Source: DAONLM01 sp035406685 (lineage in GTDB: Bacteria; Spirochaetota; GWE2-31-10; MWDO01). From it: a stretch of 8,149 nucleotides of DNA. The position numbers and the translations under genes were made by a program. The DNA lies in NCBI GenBank assembly GCA_035406685.1, contig DAONLM010000138.1:1-8149 (forward strand). The letters run 5' to 3'. Shown piece by piece: positions 1 to 5,397 of this stretch; the first letter of the stretch is position 1, and each line of letters begins with the position of its first letter. Under the pieces are notes generated by a model, which worked only from the letters and a program-made list of their open reading frames with translations, had not been told where the DNA came from and searched no databases.

Positions 1-470
1 GGATGCAAACTTCCATCACTATTTATCCTTGCTATGTAATTTCTTGTCTCTGTACCTACTTTTGTGAATTCCCTTCCAATATACCATCCTCCATTCCCAT
101 CTGGAATTGCACAATAAATAACCCCATTTACCTTTGGCATTGTTGGTAAACTTACAGATGGTTTTCCATCACCTGTGTTAATTGGAACTCCATACCTATA
201 ATTAGGACCTACCATTGTAAAATTACCACCAATATATAGAGTATTATTTACCTCATCATAGCAGGTAGCATAAACATTTCCATTTGTAACATAACTAACT
301 TTACCTTTAAAAATAGTAGTTGGGGTTGTTGTTGGAGTAGTAGTTGGAGTAGTAGTTGGAGTAGTAGTTGGAGTTGTTCTGGTAGTTGTAGAAGATGGTT
401 GCTCACAATTAAACAGAATAATTAAAAAAATAAATACACTAAGTAATAAAAAAATTATTTTTACCCTCAT
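1..470 (-). CDS. Lipoprotein with Thr/Pro linker and beta-propeller-like repeats (C-terminus outside window)
   Basis: The frame opens at an ATG (470-468) preceded by a perfect AGGAGG (482-477) and stays open to the left edge, giving 156 codons. Residues 1-22 form a lipoprotein signal: basic start, hydrophobic core, then LFN-C with lipidated Cys22. Asn before the Cys is tolerated in spirochaetal lipoboxes. Residues 28-50 are a Thr/Pro linker built of PTTT units. The visible remainder has two related segments, NTLYIGGNFTMVG and GGWYIGREFTKVG, the second followed by YIARINSDGSL. These resemble the delta-60/DUF5122 type of repeat, which makes beta-propeller-like domains in surface or exported proteins. 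Inferred role: a surface-anchored repeat protein held off the membrane by the linker, with unknown ligand. It is transcribed divergently from the symporter gene. The lipoprotein call is firm; the propeller call is moderate because only two repeats are visible. Confidence 0.85.
   Translation of the reverse strand, partial: MRVKIIFLLLSVFIFLIILFNCEQPSSTTTRTTPTTTPTTTPTTTPTTTPTTIFKGKVSYVTNGNVYATCYDEVNNTLYIGGNFTMVGPNYRYGVPINTGDGKPSVSLPTMPKVNGVIYCAIPDGNGGWYIGREFTKVGTETRNYIARINSDGSLH
320..379 (-). repeat. 12-bp tandem repeat encoding PTTT linker units
   Basis: Three perfect copies of TTGGAGTAGTAG (plus-strand reading) lie at 332-343, 344-355 and 356-367. Diverged copies flank them at 320-331 and 368-379. 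On the coding (minus) strand each unit encodes Pro-Thr-Thr-Thr. Because the unit is 12 bp, slippage would lengthen or shorten the linker without breaking the frame. Confidence 0.85.
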
Positions 471-488
471 AAAAAACCTCCTAAAATA

Positions 489-517
489 ATTATATTACTT
501 TTTTTTAAAATTATCAA
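489..517 (-). promoter_or_regulatory. Sigma-70-type promoter of the left lipoprotein gene
   Basis: On the minus strand, TTGATA (517-512, five of six matches to TTGACA) is followed after exactly 17 bp by a perfect TATAAT (494-489). The predicted transcript would begin near 482, just at the AGGAGG, so the leader would be very short (about 12 nt before the ATG). Confidence 0.7.
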
Positions 518-570
518 ATTTTTTTTAAAAAAATTTTATTCCAGTAAAAAATATAGTAACAAAAATTCAT

Positions 571-675
571 AATCGCTGAAAATGATTAACATAATATTAC
601 TTCTTATTCTTTCCAGTATGGATACTTGAAATAATTCCAGCAAAAATACTGGAATAACTTTATTCTTCAGCGATT
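571..675. repeat. 10-bp inverted repeat flanking the dyads
   Basis: AATCGCTGAA at 571-580 has its exact reverse complement TTCAGCGATT at 666-675. A weaker outer pair, ACAAAAATT (559-567) and AATTTTTGT (691-699), lies beyond it but with unequal spacing (3 versus 15 bp). The arms enclose both 22-bp dyads. This may be terminal repeats of a small decayed element, a long stem, or a second class of binding site. No target-site duplication is obvious. Confidence 0.55.
610..655. promoter_or_regulatory. Two tandem 22-bp operator-like dyads
   Basis: Two inverted repeats share one layout, 9 bp, 4-bp spacer, 9 bp. The first is TTTCCAGTA (610-618), spacer TGGA, TACTTGAAA (623-631). The second is ATTCCAGCA (634-642), spacer AAAA, TACTGGAAT (647-655). 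Both fit half-sites WTTCCAGTA and TACTGGAAW with one or two deviations. Their centres are 24 bp apart. The same sequence, extended to TTATTCCAGTA, recurs as a single half-site at 536-546 and, inverted, at 647-657. Repetition with fixed geometry between two divergent promoters suggests binding sites for a dimeric repressor or activator; the regulator itself is not in the window. The dyads could instead be stems of an unannotated RNA. Confidence 0.55.
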
Positions 676-747
676 TTAAGAAAGTGTTAAAATTTTTGTC
701 TAAAAATAAAACTGCATCCTAAATTAATAAATTTTAAATAAAAAAAA

Positions 748-776
748 TTGACAAATGTTTTTTTTTCGTATATTGT
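748..776 (+). promoter_or_regulatory. Sigma-70-type promoter of the symporter gene
   Basis: A perfect TTGACA lies at 748-753. The -10 box is ambiguous: TATATT (769-774, 15-bp spacer) or TATTGT (771-776, 17-bp spacer). A better-looking TATAAT at 783-788 is 29 bp away, too far for this -35. The leader would be roughly 110 nt long and would include the hairpin at 786-821. Confidence 0.55.
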
Positions 777-785
777 TATAACTAT

Positions 786-821
786 AATATTTTCTATTTT
801 TTAAATTTTTTAGAAAATATT
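786..821 (+). other. AT-only hairpin in the symporter leader
   Basis: AATATTTTCTA (786-796) and TAGAAAATATT (811-821) form a perfect 11-bp stem around a 14-nt loop. A T-rich run follows (TTTATAATTATTTTTTT starts at 821). It sits just downstream of the predicted promoter, about 70 bp before the start codon. It could act as a weak attenuator or mRNA-stabilising stem. With no G-C pairs apart from one C/G, its stability is doubtful. Confidence 0.4.
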
Positions 822-890
822 TTATAATTATTTTTTTACTTTATTTTTAATCTTTATTCAATTTATATATTATTTTTAAAAGGAGATATT

Positions 891-2351
891 GTGTTAAGTA
901 TAATATTTCTTGTTTTATTTTTAATTTTAATGATAATAATTGGTATATGGGGAATGAAAAAAACTTCTACCCTAAACGATTTTTTTCTGGGTAATAGATC
1001 AGTTGGTCCCTGGATTTCTGCTATTGCTTATGGAACCACTTATTTTTCAGCTGTTTTATTCATAGGATTTGCTGGTAAACTCGGATGGGGGTTGGGGCTT
1101 AATGCCTTATGGATCTCACTCGGCAATACCTTAATTGGGTCACTCCTTGCCTGGCTTATTCTTGCAAAAAGGACAAGAACAATGACCCAGAATCTTAATT
1201 CAATGACAATGCCAGAATTTTTAGAGGCAAGATATCATTCAAGATTGTTAAAAATTTTTTCTGCTATACTTATATTTGTATTTTTATTACCATATTCTGC
1301 ATCTGTTTTTAAGGGATTAGGCCATCTTTTTGAGGCTAATTTTAAGATTAATTATGATATTGCACTTTTAATAATGATTTTAATAACAGGAATATATATG
1401 GTTCTTGGTGGGTATTTTGCAATAACTCTGAATGATTTTATTCAGGGTATTATCATGATTATTGGTGCAATACTTATGGTGATAATCTTGGTTGGAAAGG
1501 CTGGAGGCTTAACCGAGAGTGTCTCTACTATTATTAAAGAATATAATAACCATATCCCTATTGAAAAACAACCGAATTTCCTTACTATTTTATGTTTTGT
1601 CTTAATGACATCTTTTGGACCATGGGGACTCCCACAGATGGTTCAGAAATTTTATGCAATAAAGAATGAAAGTGTGATAAAAAAGGCAGCGATTATTACT
1701 ACAATATTTGCTTTTATTGTGGTGTTTTCTGCATACTGGACAGGGGCAATGACTCATATTTTTTATACTCCATCTAGCTTACCATTAACTGAAAATGGTA
1801 CTGTAAATTATGATGCTTTAATTCCTAATTTACTCAAAAATAATCTACCAGATTTTCTTATGGCAATAATTTTACTATTGATTTTATCTGCTTCAATGTC
1901 CACACTTTCATCACTGGTATTAGTCTCTTCCTCTTCTGTGGCAATAGATCTATATAAAGGTCATATAAATCCAAATATTTCAAAAAAGAATTCTCTTGCA
2001 ATGATGAGATTTTTGAGTGCAATATTTATAGTTATTTCTTATTTTATAGCAAGATTTAAGATAGGTATAATTGTTACCTTAATGTCGCTCTCATGGGGGG
2101 CTGTGGCTGGTTCTTTAATGGCTCCATATATTTATGGATTATTCTGGAAAAGAGTAACTAAAGAAGGGGCTTTTGCTGGTATGATTACAGGGCTTTTGCT
2201 TTCTGTTTCTCTATTCTTTATTATGGGTGAAAAAAATTCAAGTATTTCGAGTGTAATTGCAATGGCTTTTCCTTTTATCGTTGTACCAGTTGTCTCTTTG
2301 TTGACAAAACCCCCAAAAAAAGAGATAATAGATATTGCTTTTAAAGAATAA
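891..2351 (+). CDS. Sodium:solute symporter (SSS family)
   Basis: This 486-residue membrane protein belongs to the SSS family (TC 2.A.21; relatives PutP, PanF, sugar and carboxylate symporters), which uses the sodium gradient to import a small solute. Family marks in order: LGNRSVGPW (33-41), TTYFSAVLFIGFAG (49-62), MTMPEFLEARYHS (105-117), the GGYFAITLNDFIQG signature (173-186), GPWGLPQMVQKFYA (243-256), SASMSTLSS (333-341) and GLFWKRVTKEGAFAGM (416-431). S337 and T338 align with the PutP sodium-ligand pair S340/T341. About 13 hydrophobic segments and the length fit the family. Start is GTG at 891, well spaced from AGGAGA (881-886); no nearby ATG fits better. The SPEFLEARY-like and GPWGLPQ segments lean toward amino-acid transporters, but substrate cannot be read from sequence. 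It appears to be a single-gene unit: promoter ahead, hairpin behind. Confidence 0.93.
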   Translation: MLSIIFLVLFLILMIIIGIWGMKKTSTLNDFFLGNRSVGPWISAIAYGTTYFSAVLFIGFAGKLGWGLGLNALWISLGNTLIGSLLAWLILAKRTRTMTQNLNSMTMPEFLEARYHSRLLKIFSAILIFVFLLPYSASVFKGLGHLFEANFKINYDIALLIMILITGIYMVLGGYFAITLNDFIQGIIMIIGAILMVIILVGKAGGLTESVSTIIKEYNNHIPIEKQPNFLTILCFVLMTSFGPWGLPQMVQKFYAIKNESVIKKAAIITTIFAFIVVFSAYWTGAMTHIFYTPSSLPLTENGTVNYDALIPNLLKNNLPDFLMAIILLLILSASMSTLSSLVLVSSSSVAIDLYKGHINPNISKKNSLAMMRFLSAIFIVISYFIARFKIGIIVTLMSLSWGAVAGSLMAPYIYGLFWKRVTKEGAFAGMITGLLLSVSLFFIMGEKNSSISSVIAMAFPFIVVPVVSLLTKPPKKEIIDIAFKE

Positions 2352-2379
2352 AAAATGTTAAAATAACAAAAAAATTAAC

Positions 2380-2406
2380 AAAATTTTAATTCAAGATTAA
2401 AATTTT
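2380..2406. terminator. AT-rich hairpin, candidate terminator of the symporter
   Basis: AAAATTTTAAT (2380-2390) and ATTAAAATTTT (2396-2406) make a perfect 11-bp stem with loop TCAAG, starting 28 bp after the symporter stop and followed by TAATTT. The shape is right for intrinsic termination, but the stem has no G-C pair, so it may be weak. Confidence 0.5.
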
Positions 2407-2450
2407 TAATTTAAATTGGACAAAAGAAAAATTTTTTGGTATTTATATAT

Positions 2451-2456
2451 TATAAT
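2451..2456 (+). promoter_or_regulatory. Candidate -10 box of the 2478-4865 operon
   Basis: A perfect TATAAT lies 22 bp before the first start codon. No good -35 is seen at the normal distance (AAAATT at 2428-2433); TTGGAC at 2416-2421 is 29 bp away. The position would give a very short leader starting just ahead of AGGAG (2467-2471), like the left lipoprotein gene. Random TATAAT matches are common in such AT-rich DNA. Confidence 0.35.
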
Positions 2457-2477
2457 TAAATTTAATAGGAGATTTTT

Positions 2478-2972
2478 ATGAAGAAATTATTTGTTATTTT
2501 TTTAGGATTAATTCTACTTTTCTCTTGTAGCAATAATAAGCATAAAGAGTATATTAAAGATGTTAATTTTACTATTGAGAATATTCAAAAGGCAATTAAT
2601 ACTGGCAATAGAGATCTTTTTAATAATCATTCAAGGGTAATATCTTTTTTTGAATTTTATTCAATGATTGCCATGGCTTCCAAAACTCTTGGAATGAATA
2701 AAGATGCAATTGTGTTTAAACCAATAAAATATAGCGGCAATGATAAGAGTATCTCCTGTGATGTAAAAATAGTATATAATATTTCTAATATAAATCAGTT
2801 AAATCTCGGATTTCCAAAAGATATTGTTGAAAATATAGTAAAAATGGGACTTGCTGATAAAATGACCATTGTCTTTAACAATGAAAATGGGAAATTAATA
2901 GCAACTTCTTACAAATTCCCTTTAAGATATTTTTATATGAATATATTTATATCTTCTGATTCTAATAAATAA
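2478..2972 (+). CDS. Small predicted lipoprotein, unknown function
   Basis: The 164-residue product starts with MKK and a hydrophobic stretch (4-15), then LLFSC, giving a lipidation site at Cys17. After a short polar linker, residues 27-155 look like one compact domain. It opens with an amphipathic helix (VNFTIENIQKAINTGNRDLFNNH, 29-51), has a central helix (57-73), then alternating strands (79-84, 91-100, 127-135, 138-148). Helix first and strands later recalls NTF2/SnoaL-like or DUF-type periplasmic lipoproteins, but I do not recognise a family. The ATG is set by AGGAG (2467-2471). It is first in a four-gene cluster, 21 bp ahead of the RemA-like gene. Inferred location: membrane-anchored, facing the periplasm or cell surface. 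Confidence 0.8.
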   Translation: MKKLFVIFLGLILLFSCSNNKHKEYIKDVNFTIENIQKAINTGNRDLFNNHSRVISFFEFYSMIAMASKTLGMNKDAIVFKPIKYSGNDKSISCDVKIVYNISNINQLNLGFPKDIVENIVKMGLADKMTIVFNNENGKLIATSYKFPLRYFYMNIFISSDSNK

Positions 2973-2993
2973 TATAATAATAGAGGAGTATTT

Positions 2994-3299
2994 ATGATTG
3001 ATATTGGGTATAAAAATTTTGTGAATGAAAAAAAGATAAGAAAGATAATGAAATTTGAAAAATCTAAAACAAAATGGATAAGAAAAGAGGCAATTGCTGG
3101 CAATGTTTTAATTGACTGCACTCAAGGGAGAAAGACAAATTCTCTCATAATAATGAAGAGTGGACATGTAATTTTATCATCATTAAAGCAATTCTCATTG
3201 AAGAAGAGATTAAAGGCAATAAAATCAAAAGATAATAAAAATACTACAAAAGAGATGTTACTTAACGCGCTCTCAAAACTCAAAGAGGGGAAAAAATGA
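2994..3299 (+). CDS. RemA-like DNA-binding protein (DUF370 family)
   Basis: Residues 1-70 follow the RemA/DUF370 pattern throughout: IDIGYKNFV (2-10), LIDCTQGRKTNSLIIM (39-54) and SGHVILSSL (56-64). They compare with IGFGNIV, LIDATYGRRTRAVVVM and DHVILSA in Bacillus subtilis RemA as I recall it. RemA forms rings that bind DNA and activates biofilm-matrix genes. Of its known DNA-contact arginines, R50 is kept (R46 here), while R18 and R51 are conservatively replaced by K14 and K47. Residues 71-101 are a Lys-rich tail longer than usual, which could add DNA contacts. Start ATG follows GAGGAG (2983-2988). The stop TGA overlaps the next start (ATGA). In Firmicutes this gene usually neighbours gmk; here it lies among envelope genes. 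Family call is strong, the biological role is inferred. Confidence 0.85.
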   Translation: MIDIGYKNFVNEKKIRKIMKFEKSKTKWIRKEAIAGNVLIDCTQGRKTNSLIIMKSGHVILSSLKQFSLKKRLKAIKSKDNKNTTKEMLLNALSKLKEGKK

Positions 3300-4126
3300 T
3301 AAAAAAAATTTTATTAATAAATGTTTTCTTTTCTTTTAACCTTCTTTTTGCATGGGATTTTACTCTTGATATGAATGAAGATGGGAAAATTGATAGATGG
3401 GTAAAGGCTGAAGTTATGAAGAGTTGGGATCTTTTTGATGTAAATAAAAATAGGAAAGCCGATGAATCTTGCTTTTATGTTTCAAATAAAAATATTGTAT
3501 ATCTTATTGAAAAAGAGCAAATGGATTCAAACGGAAATGGTAAGCCAGATGTTTTTATAGAGATAAAAACAGAAGGGAGAGATTTTTATAGGGAAATTTC
3601 AATTGACTCAAATAGTGATGAGAAAATAGATACTATCTATTATGAAAAGAATGAATTTAGATATATGGCAAAGTATGATTTAAATTATGACGGTAGTTTT
3701 GATTCTATTGAGGAGTATACAAAGGGAAATGTAGAATATAAAAAAGAGTTGATTATGGATAAATGGATGGATATCGAATATTCAAAAGTTATTGTCAAAA
3801 AGAGTGAAGATACAAATAATGATGGAAAGTATGATTCTTTTTTTACACTCGAAAAATTCTTTAGAGGTGGAAAAGAAATAAACGAAAAGTCATTAAAAGA
3901 GGAGTTTGATAGCAATGGGGATGGGAAAATCGATATCTGGGTTGATGTTGTGTATAATACAAATGGCTCTACAAAAGAAATTATAATAAAGATGGATACA
4001 AATTTTGATGGTAAGGTTGATGAGTGGAGATATGCAAACGAAAAACGAGAAGTTATCCGTATTGAAAAAGATAAAGATTTTGATGGCAAGGTTGACGAGA
4101 TTATAAATAATCCAAAAAGATTTTAG
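3296..4126 (+). CDS. Exported protein with nine calcium-loop-like DxNxDGxxD repeats
   Basis: The 276-residue product has a signal peptide (MIKK, hydrophobic 5-18, probable cleavage after FA at residue 19). The mature part consists of nine acidic loops resembling EF-hand, dockerin or thrombospondin-type calcium loops. They lie at 25-33, 48-56, 77-85, 104-112, 128-136, 172-180, 205-213, 234-242 and 259-267. Best copies are DMNEDGKID, DSNGDGKID and DTNFDGKVD; the second (DVNKNRKAD) and fourth (DSNSDEKID) lack the Gly. Each loop is followed by a strand-like stretch, often with an aromatic (DRWVKAEV, DIWVDVVY, DEWRYAN). Spacing varies from 23 to 44 residues. Inferred: a secreted or periplasmic calcium-binding repeat protein; partner unknown. 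It overlaps the RemA-like gene by 4 bp (ATGA) with GAGGGG just upstream (3285-3290), indicating coupled translation. Confidence 0.85.
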   Translation: MIKKILLINVFFSFNLLFAWDFTLDMNEDGKIDRWVKAEVMKSWDLFDVNKNRKADESCFYVSNKNIVYLIEKEQMDSNGNGKPDVFIEIKTEGRDFYREISIDSNSDEKIDTIYYEKNEFRYMAKYDLNYDGSFDSIEEYTKGNVEYKKELIMDKWMDIEYSKVIVKKSEDTNNDGKYDSFFTLEKFFRGGKEINEKSLKEEFDSNGDGKIDIWVDVVYNTNGSTKEIIIKMDTNFDGKVDEWRYANEKREVIRIEKDKDFDGKVDEIINNPKRF

Positions 4127-4130
4127 AATT

Positions 4131-4865
4131 ATGAAAGAAAGATTTATTTATGGAAAGAATCCAATAAAAGAAAAATTAAAAGTTGTTAAAAAAGGTGTTC
4201 TTAATATTTTGAAAGATTCTAATCTAAATCATTATAAAGAGATAATAGAAAAAGCAAAATCCAAAAATATAGAGATTGTCTATCTGGATAGAGAAAGTTT
4301 TTTAAAATTTTTTCCAGACATATCTGAAAAGATAGTGTTAAAAATAGACGAAGACTATGCAAAAATATATTCTGAAGATGAATTTTTAAATGAAATAGAG
4401 AATAATAGTAATATTAAGAATATTATAATACTTGATGGGGTAAAAGATGTCGGTAATTTTGGAGCAATAATAAGGAGTGCATTACTATTTGATATTGACT
4501 TTATTGTTTTGCCAAAGGATAATTCTGCCCCTATAAATGAAGTTGTGGCAAAAAGATCTGCTGGGGCTATTTCTTTTATGAATATATCTTATGTTACAAA
4601 TATTGTGAGAGTGATTGAGTTTCTGAAAAAAAATGGCTTCTGGGTTTATGCTGCCAGTAAAAATGGCAAACCTCTTAAAGATTTTAATTTCAGTGAAAAG
4701 AATGTTATTGTTTTTGGGGAAGAAGGTCGAGGAATAAGAAGACTTGTTAAAGAAAATTGCGATGATATTATAACAATTGAAACAAATGATAAACTCGACT
4801 CTTTAAATCTCTCTGTTAGTGCCGGAATAATTTTGTATGAATTAAGAAAAAAAGCAATTAATTGA
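4131..4865 (+). CDS. rlmB: 23S rRNA (guanosine-2'-O-)-methyltransferase, RlmB/TrmH family
   Basis: This 244-residue enzyme is a SPOUT methyltransferase of the SpoU/TrmH class. RlmB uses S-adenosylmethionine to methylate the ribose of one guanosine in 23S rRNA (G2251 in E. coli). Residues 1-75 form the small RNA-binding domain, with the typical opening YGKNPIKE (7-14). The knotted catalytic domain shows motif 1 LDGVKDVGNFGAIIRSA (101-117, N109 and catalytic R115), motif 2 VFGEEGRGIRRL (194-205, E198) and motif 3 DSLNLSVSAGIILYE (223-237). Length is normal. The start has no good ribosome binding site but lies 4 bp after the previous stop, so ribosomes probably reinitiate. It closes the plus-strand cluster and is followed directly by a hairpin. 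A related tRNA or rRNA 2'-O-methyltransferase specificity cannot be excluded. Confidence 0.9.
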   Translation: MKERFIYGKNPIKEKLKVVKKGVLNILKDSNLNHYKEIIEKAKSKNIEIVYLDRESFLKFFPDISEKIVLKIDEDYAKIYSEDEFLNEIENNSNIKNIIILDGVKDVGNFGAIIRSALLFDIDFIVLPKDNSAPINEVVAKRSAGAISFMNISYVTNIVRVIEFLKKNGFWVYAASKNGKPLKDFNFSEKNVIVFGEEGRGIRRLVKENCDDIITIETNDKLDSLNLSVSAGIILYELRKKAIN

Positions 4866-4887
4866 AAAAACAGATAAGATTGTTTTT
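4866..4887 (+). terminator. Hairpin directly after rlmB
   Basis: AAAAACA (4866-4872) pairs with TGTTTTT (4881-4887) around loop GATAAGAT, right after the TGA stop. The 3' arm and following TGTTCT are U-rich in RNA, giving a plausible though weak intrinsic terminator for the plus-strand cluster. Confidence 0.45.
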
Positions 4888-4903
4888 GTTCTAAAATAAA
4901 CCA

Positions 4904-4958
4904 ATTGAGTTTCATTTTATATCACTTTAATTTTAGTGAGAAATTGAAATGACCCAAT
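4904..4958 (-). terminator. Long imperfect hairpin between convergent operons
   Basis: Arms pair in three blocks: ATTG with CAAT (4904-4907/4955-4958), TCATTT with AAATGA (4912-4917/4947-4952) and TCACT with AGTGA (4922-4926/4935-4939). Bulges lie between them. Read on the minus strand it starts 10 bp after the PilZ-like gene's stop and is followed by GGTTTATTTT, so it best serves that operon; it may also stop leftover plus-strand transcription. Confidence 0.6.
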
Positions 4959-4968
4959 CCAAAAAACA

Positions 4969-5388
4969 TCACTGATTTTCTATATCTTTTAATATATCAA
5001 TAAGAATCGCATCATTTTTATACTCAACAGGAAAATGAAGACCTATTTTTATTCTGCCAGTAAGAGGATCTCTATCCTGCCATCTTACAAACCCCTTAAT
5101 CTCTTTTAGAATTTCCTCATGAGAATTACTCTTCTTAACAAATCTTATCTTTATATTATTTATCTCCTCAACAGTAAGTTCAATATCAATAGGAAGAGAT
5201 AAATGAACTCCTATACCTGCTACTGCTATTGAGATGAAATCGGCAAGAATCCATTTGTCTTCTTCTTTTGAAATGTAAATATAAATAGTTTTCTCATTCT
5301 CAACGGAATTTAGATTTAACTCTTCATTGTTATTTTCTTTATCTTTCTTACTAAAAAAATCATCTAACTCTGGTAATTCTCCTATCAT
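4969..5388 (-). CDS. PilZ-like domain protein with degenerate c-di-GMP motif
   Basis: The product (139 residues from the ATG at 5388-5386) has an acidic disordered start (1-32), then a beta-rich domain. SIAVAGIGV (53-61) occupies the place of the PilZ [D/N]hSxxG motif, with Ser for Asp/Asn and Ala for Ser. KGFVRWQDRDPLTGRIKIGLHF (98-119) matches the closing V.W......Y.IGI.F strands of PilZ. No RxxxR motif precedes the domain. PilZ domains classically bind c-di-GMP; here both binding motifs are damaged or absent, so it may have become a structural or protein-binding module. Start choice: GAGG (5399-5396) is 7 bp from this ATG but only 1 bp from an in-frame TTG two codons upstream. That GAGG overlaps the preceding stop codon, and the intergenic gap is only 9 bp, suggesting coupling with the coiled-coil gene. 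The PilZ call is moderate. Confidence 0.75.
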   Translation of the reverse strand: MIGELPELDDFFSKKDKENNNEELNLNSVENEKTIYIYISKEEDKWILADFISIAVAGIGVHLSLPIDIELTVEEINNIKIRFVKKSNSHEEILKEIKGFVRWQDRDPLTGRIKIGLHFPVEYKNDAILIDILKDIENQ

Positions 5389-5397
5389 TGCCAAACC

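Larger units (their letters stand above)
482..890. other. Divergent intergenic region with dyads, no convincing gene
   Basis: This 409-bp gap separates two divergent genes. From left to right it holds the leftward promoter (489-517), a lone half-site TTATTCCAGTA (536-546), the left arm of a 10-bp inverted repeat (571-580), two 22-bp dyads (610-655), the right repeat arm (666-675), the rightward promoter (748-776), an AT-only hairpin (786-821) and the symporter's AGGAGA (881-886). All the dyads lie upstream of both -35 boxes, so neither predicted leader RNA would contain them. I see no tRNA or riboswitch that I recognise. Confidence 0.6.

Noticed and set aside
320..379. Short repeats as a possible CRISPR array
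   Set aside because: The unit is 12 bp with no spacers and encodes an in-frame protein linker.
582..629. A 15-codon hydrophobic mini-frame (MINIILLLILSSMDT) resembling a small toxin peptide
   Set aside because: No ribosome binding site precedes it, it lies upstream of both predicted promoters, and it overlaps the first dyad; such frames are expected by chance in AT-rich DNA.
783..788. Perfect TATAAT as the symporter's -10 box
   Set aside because: It lies 29 bp from TTGACA and overlaps the leader hairpin; nearer -10 candidates fit the spacing better.
3685..4089. A 134-codon open frame on the minus strand
   Set aside because: It lies wholly opposite the calcium-loop protein, has low-complexity Ser/Phe-rich content from the complement of Asp/Lys codons, and no ribosome binding site.
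5389..5394. TTG at 5394-5392 as the start of the PilZ-like gene
   Set aside because: It is only 1 bp from the GAGG; the ATG at 5388-5386 has ideal 7-bp spacing.
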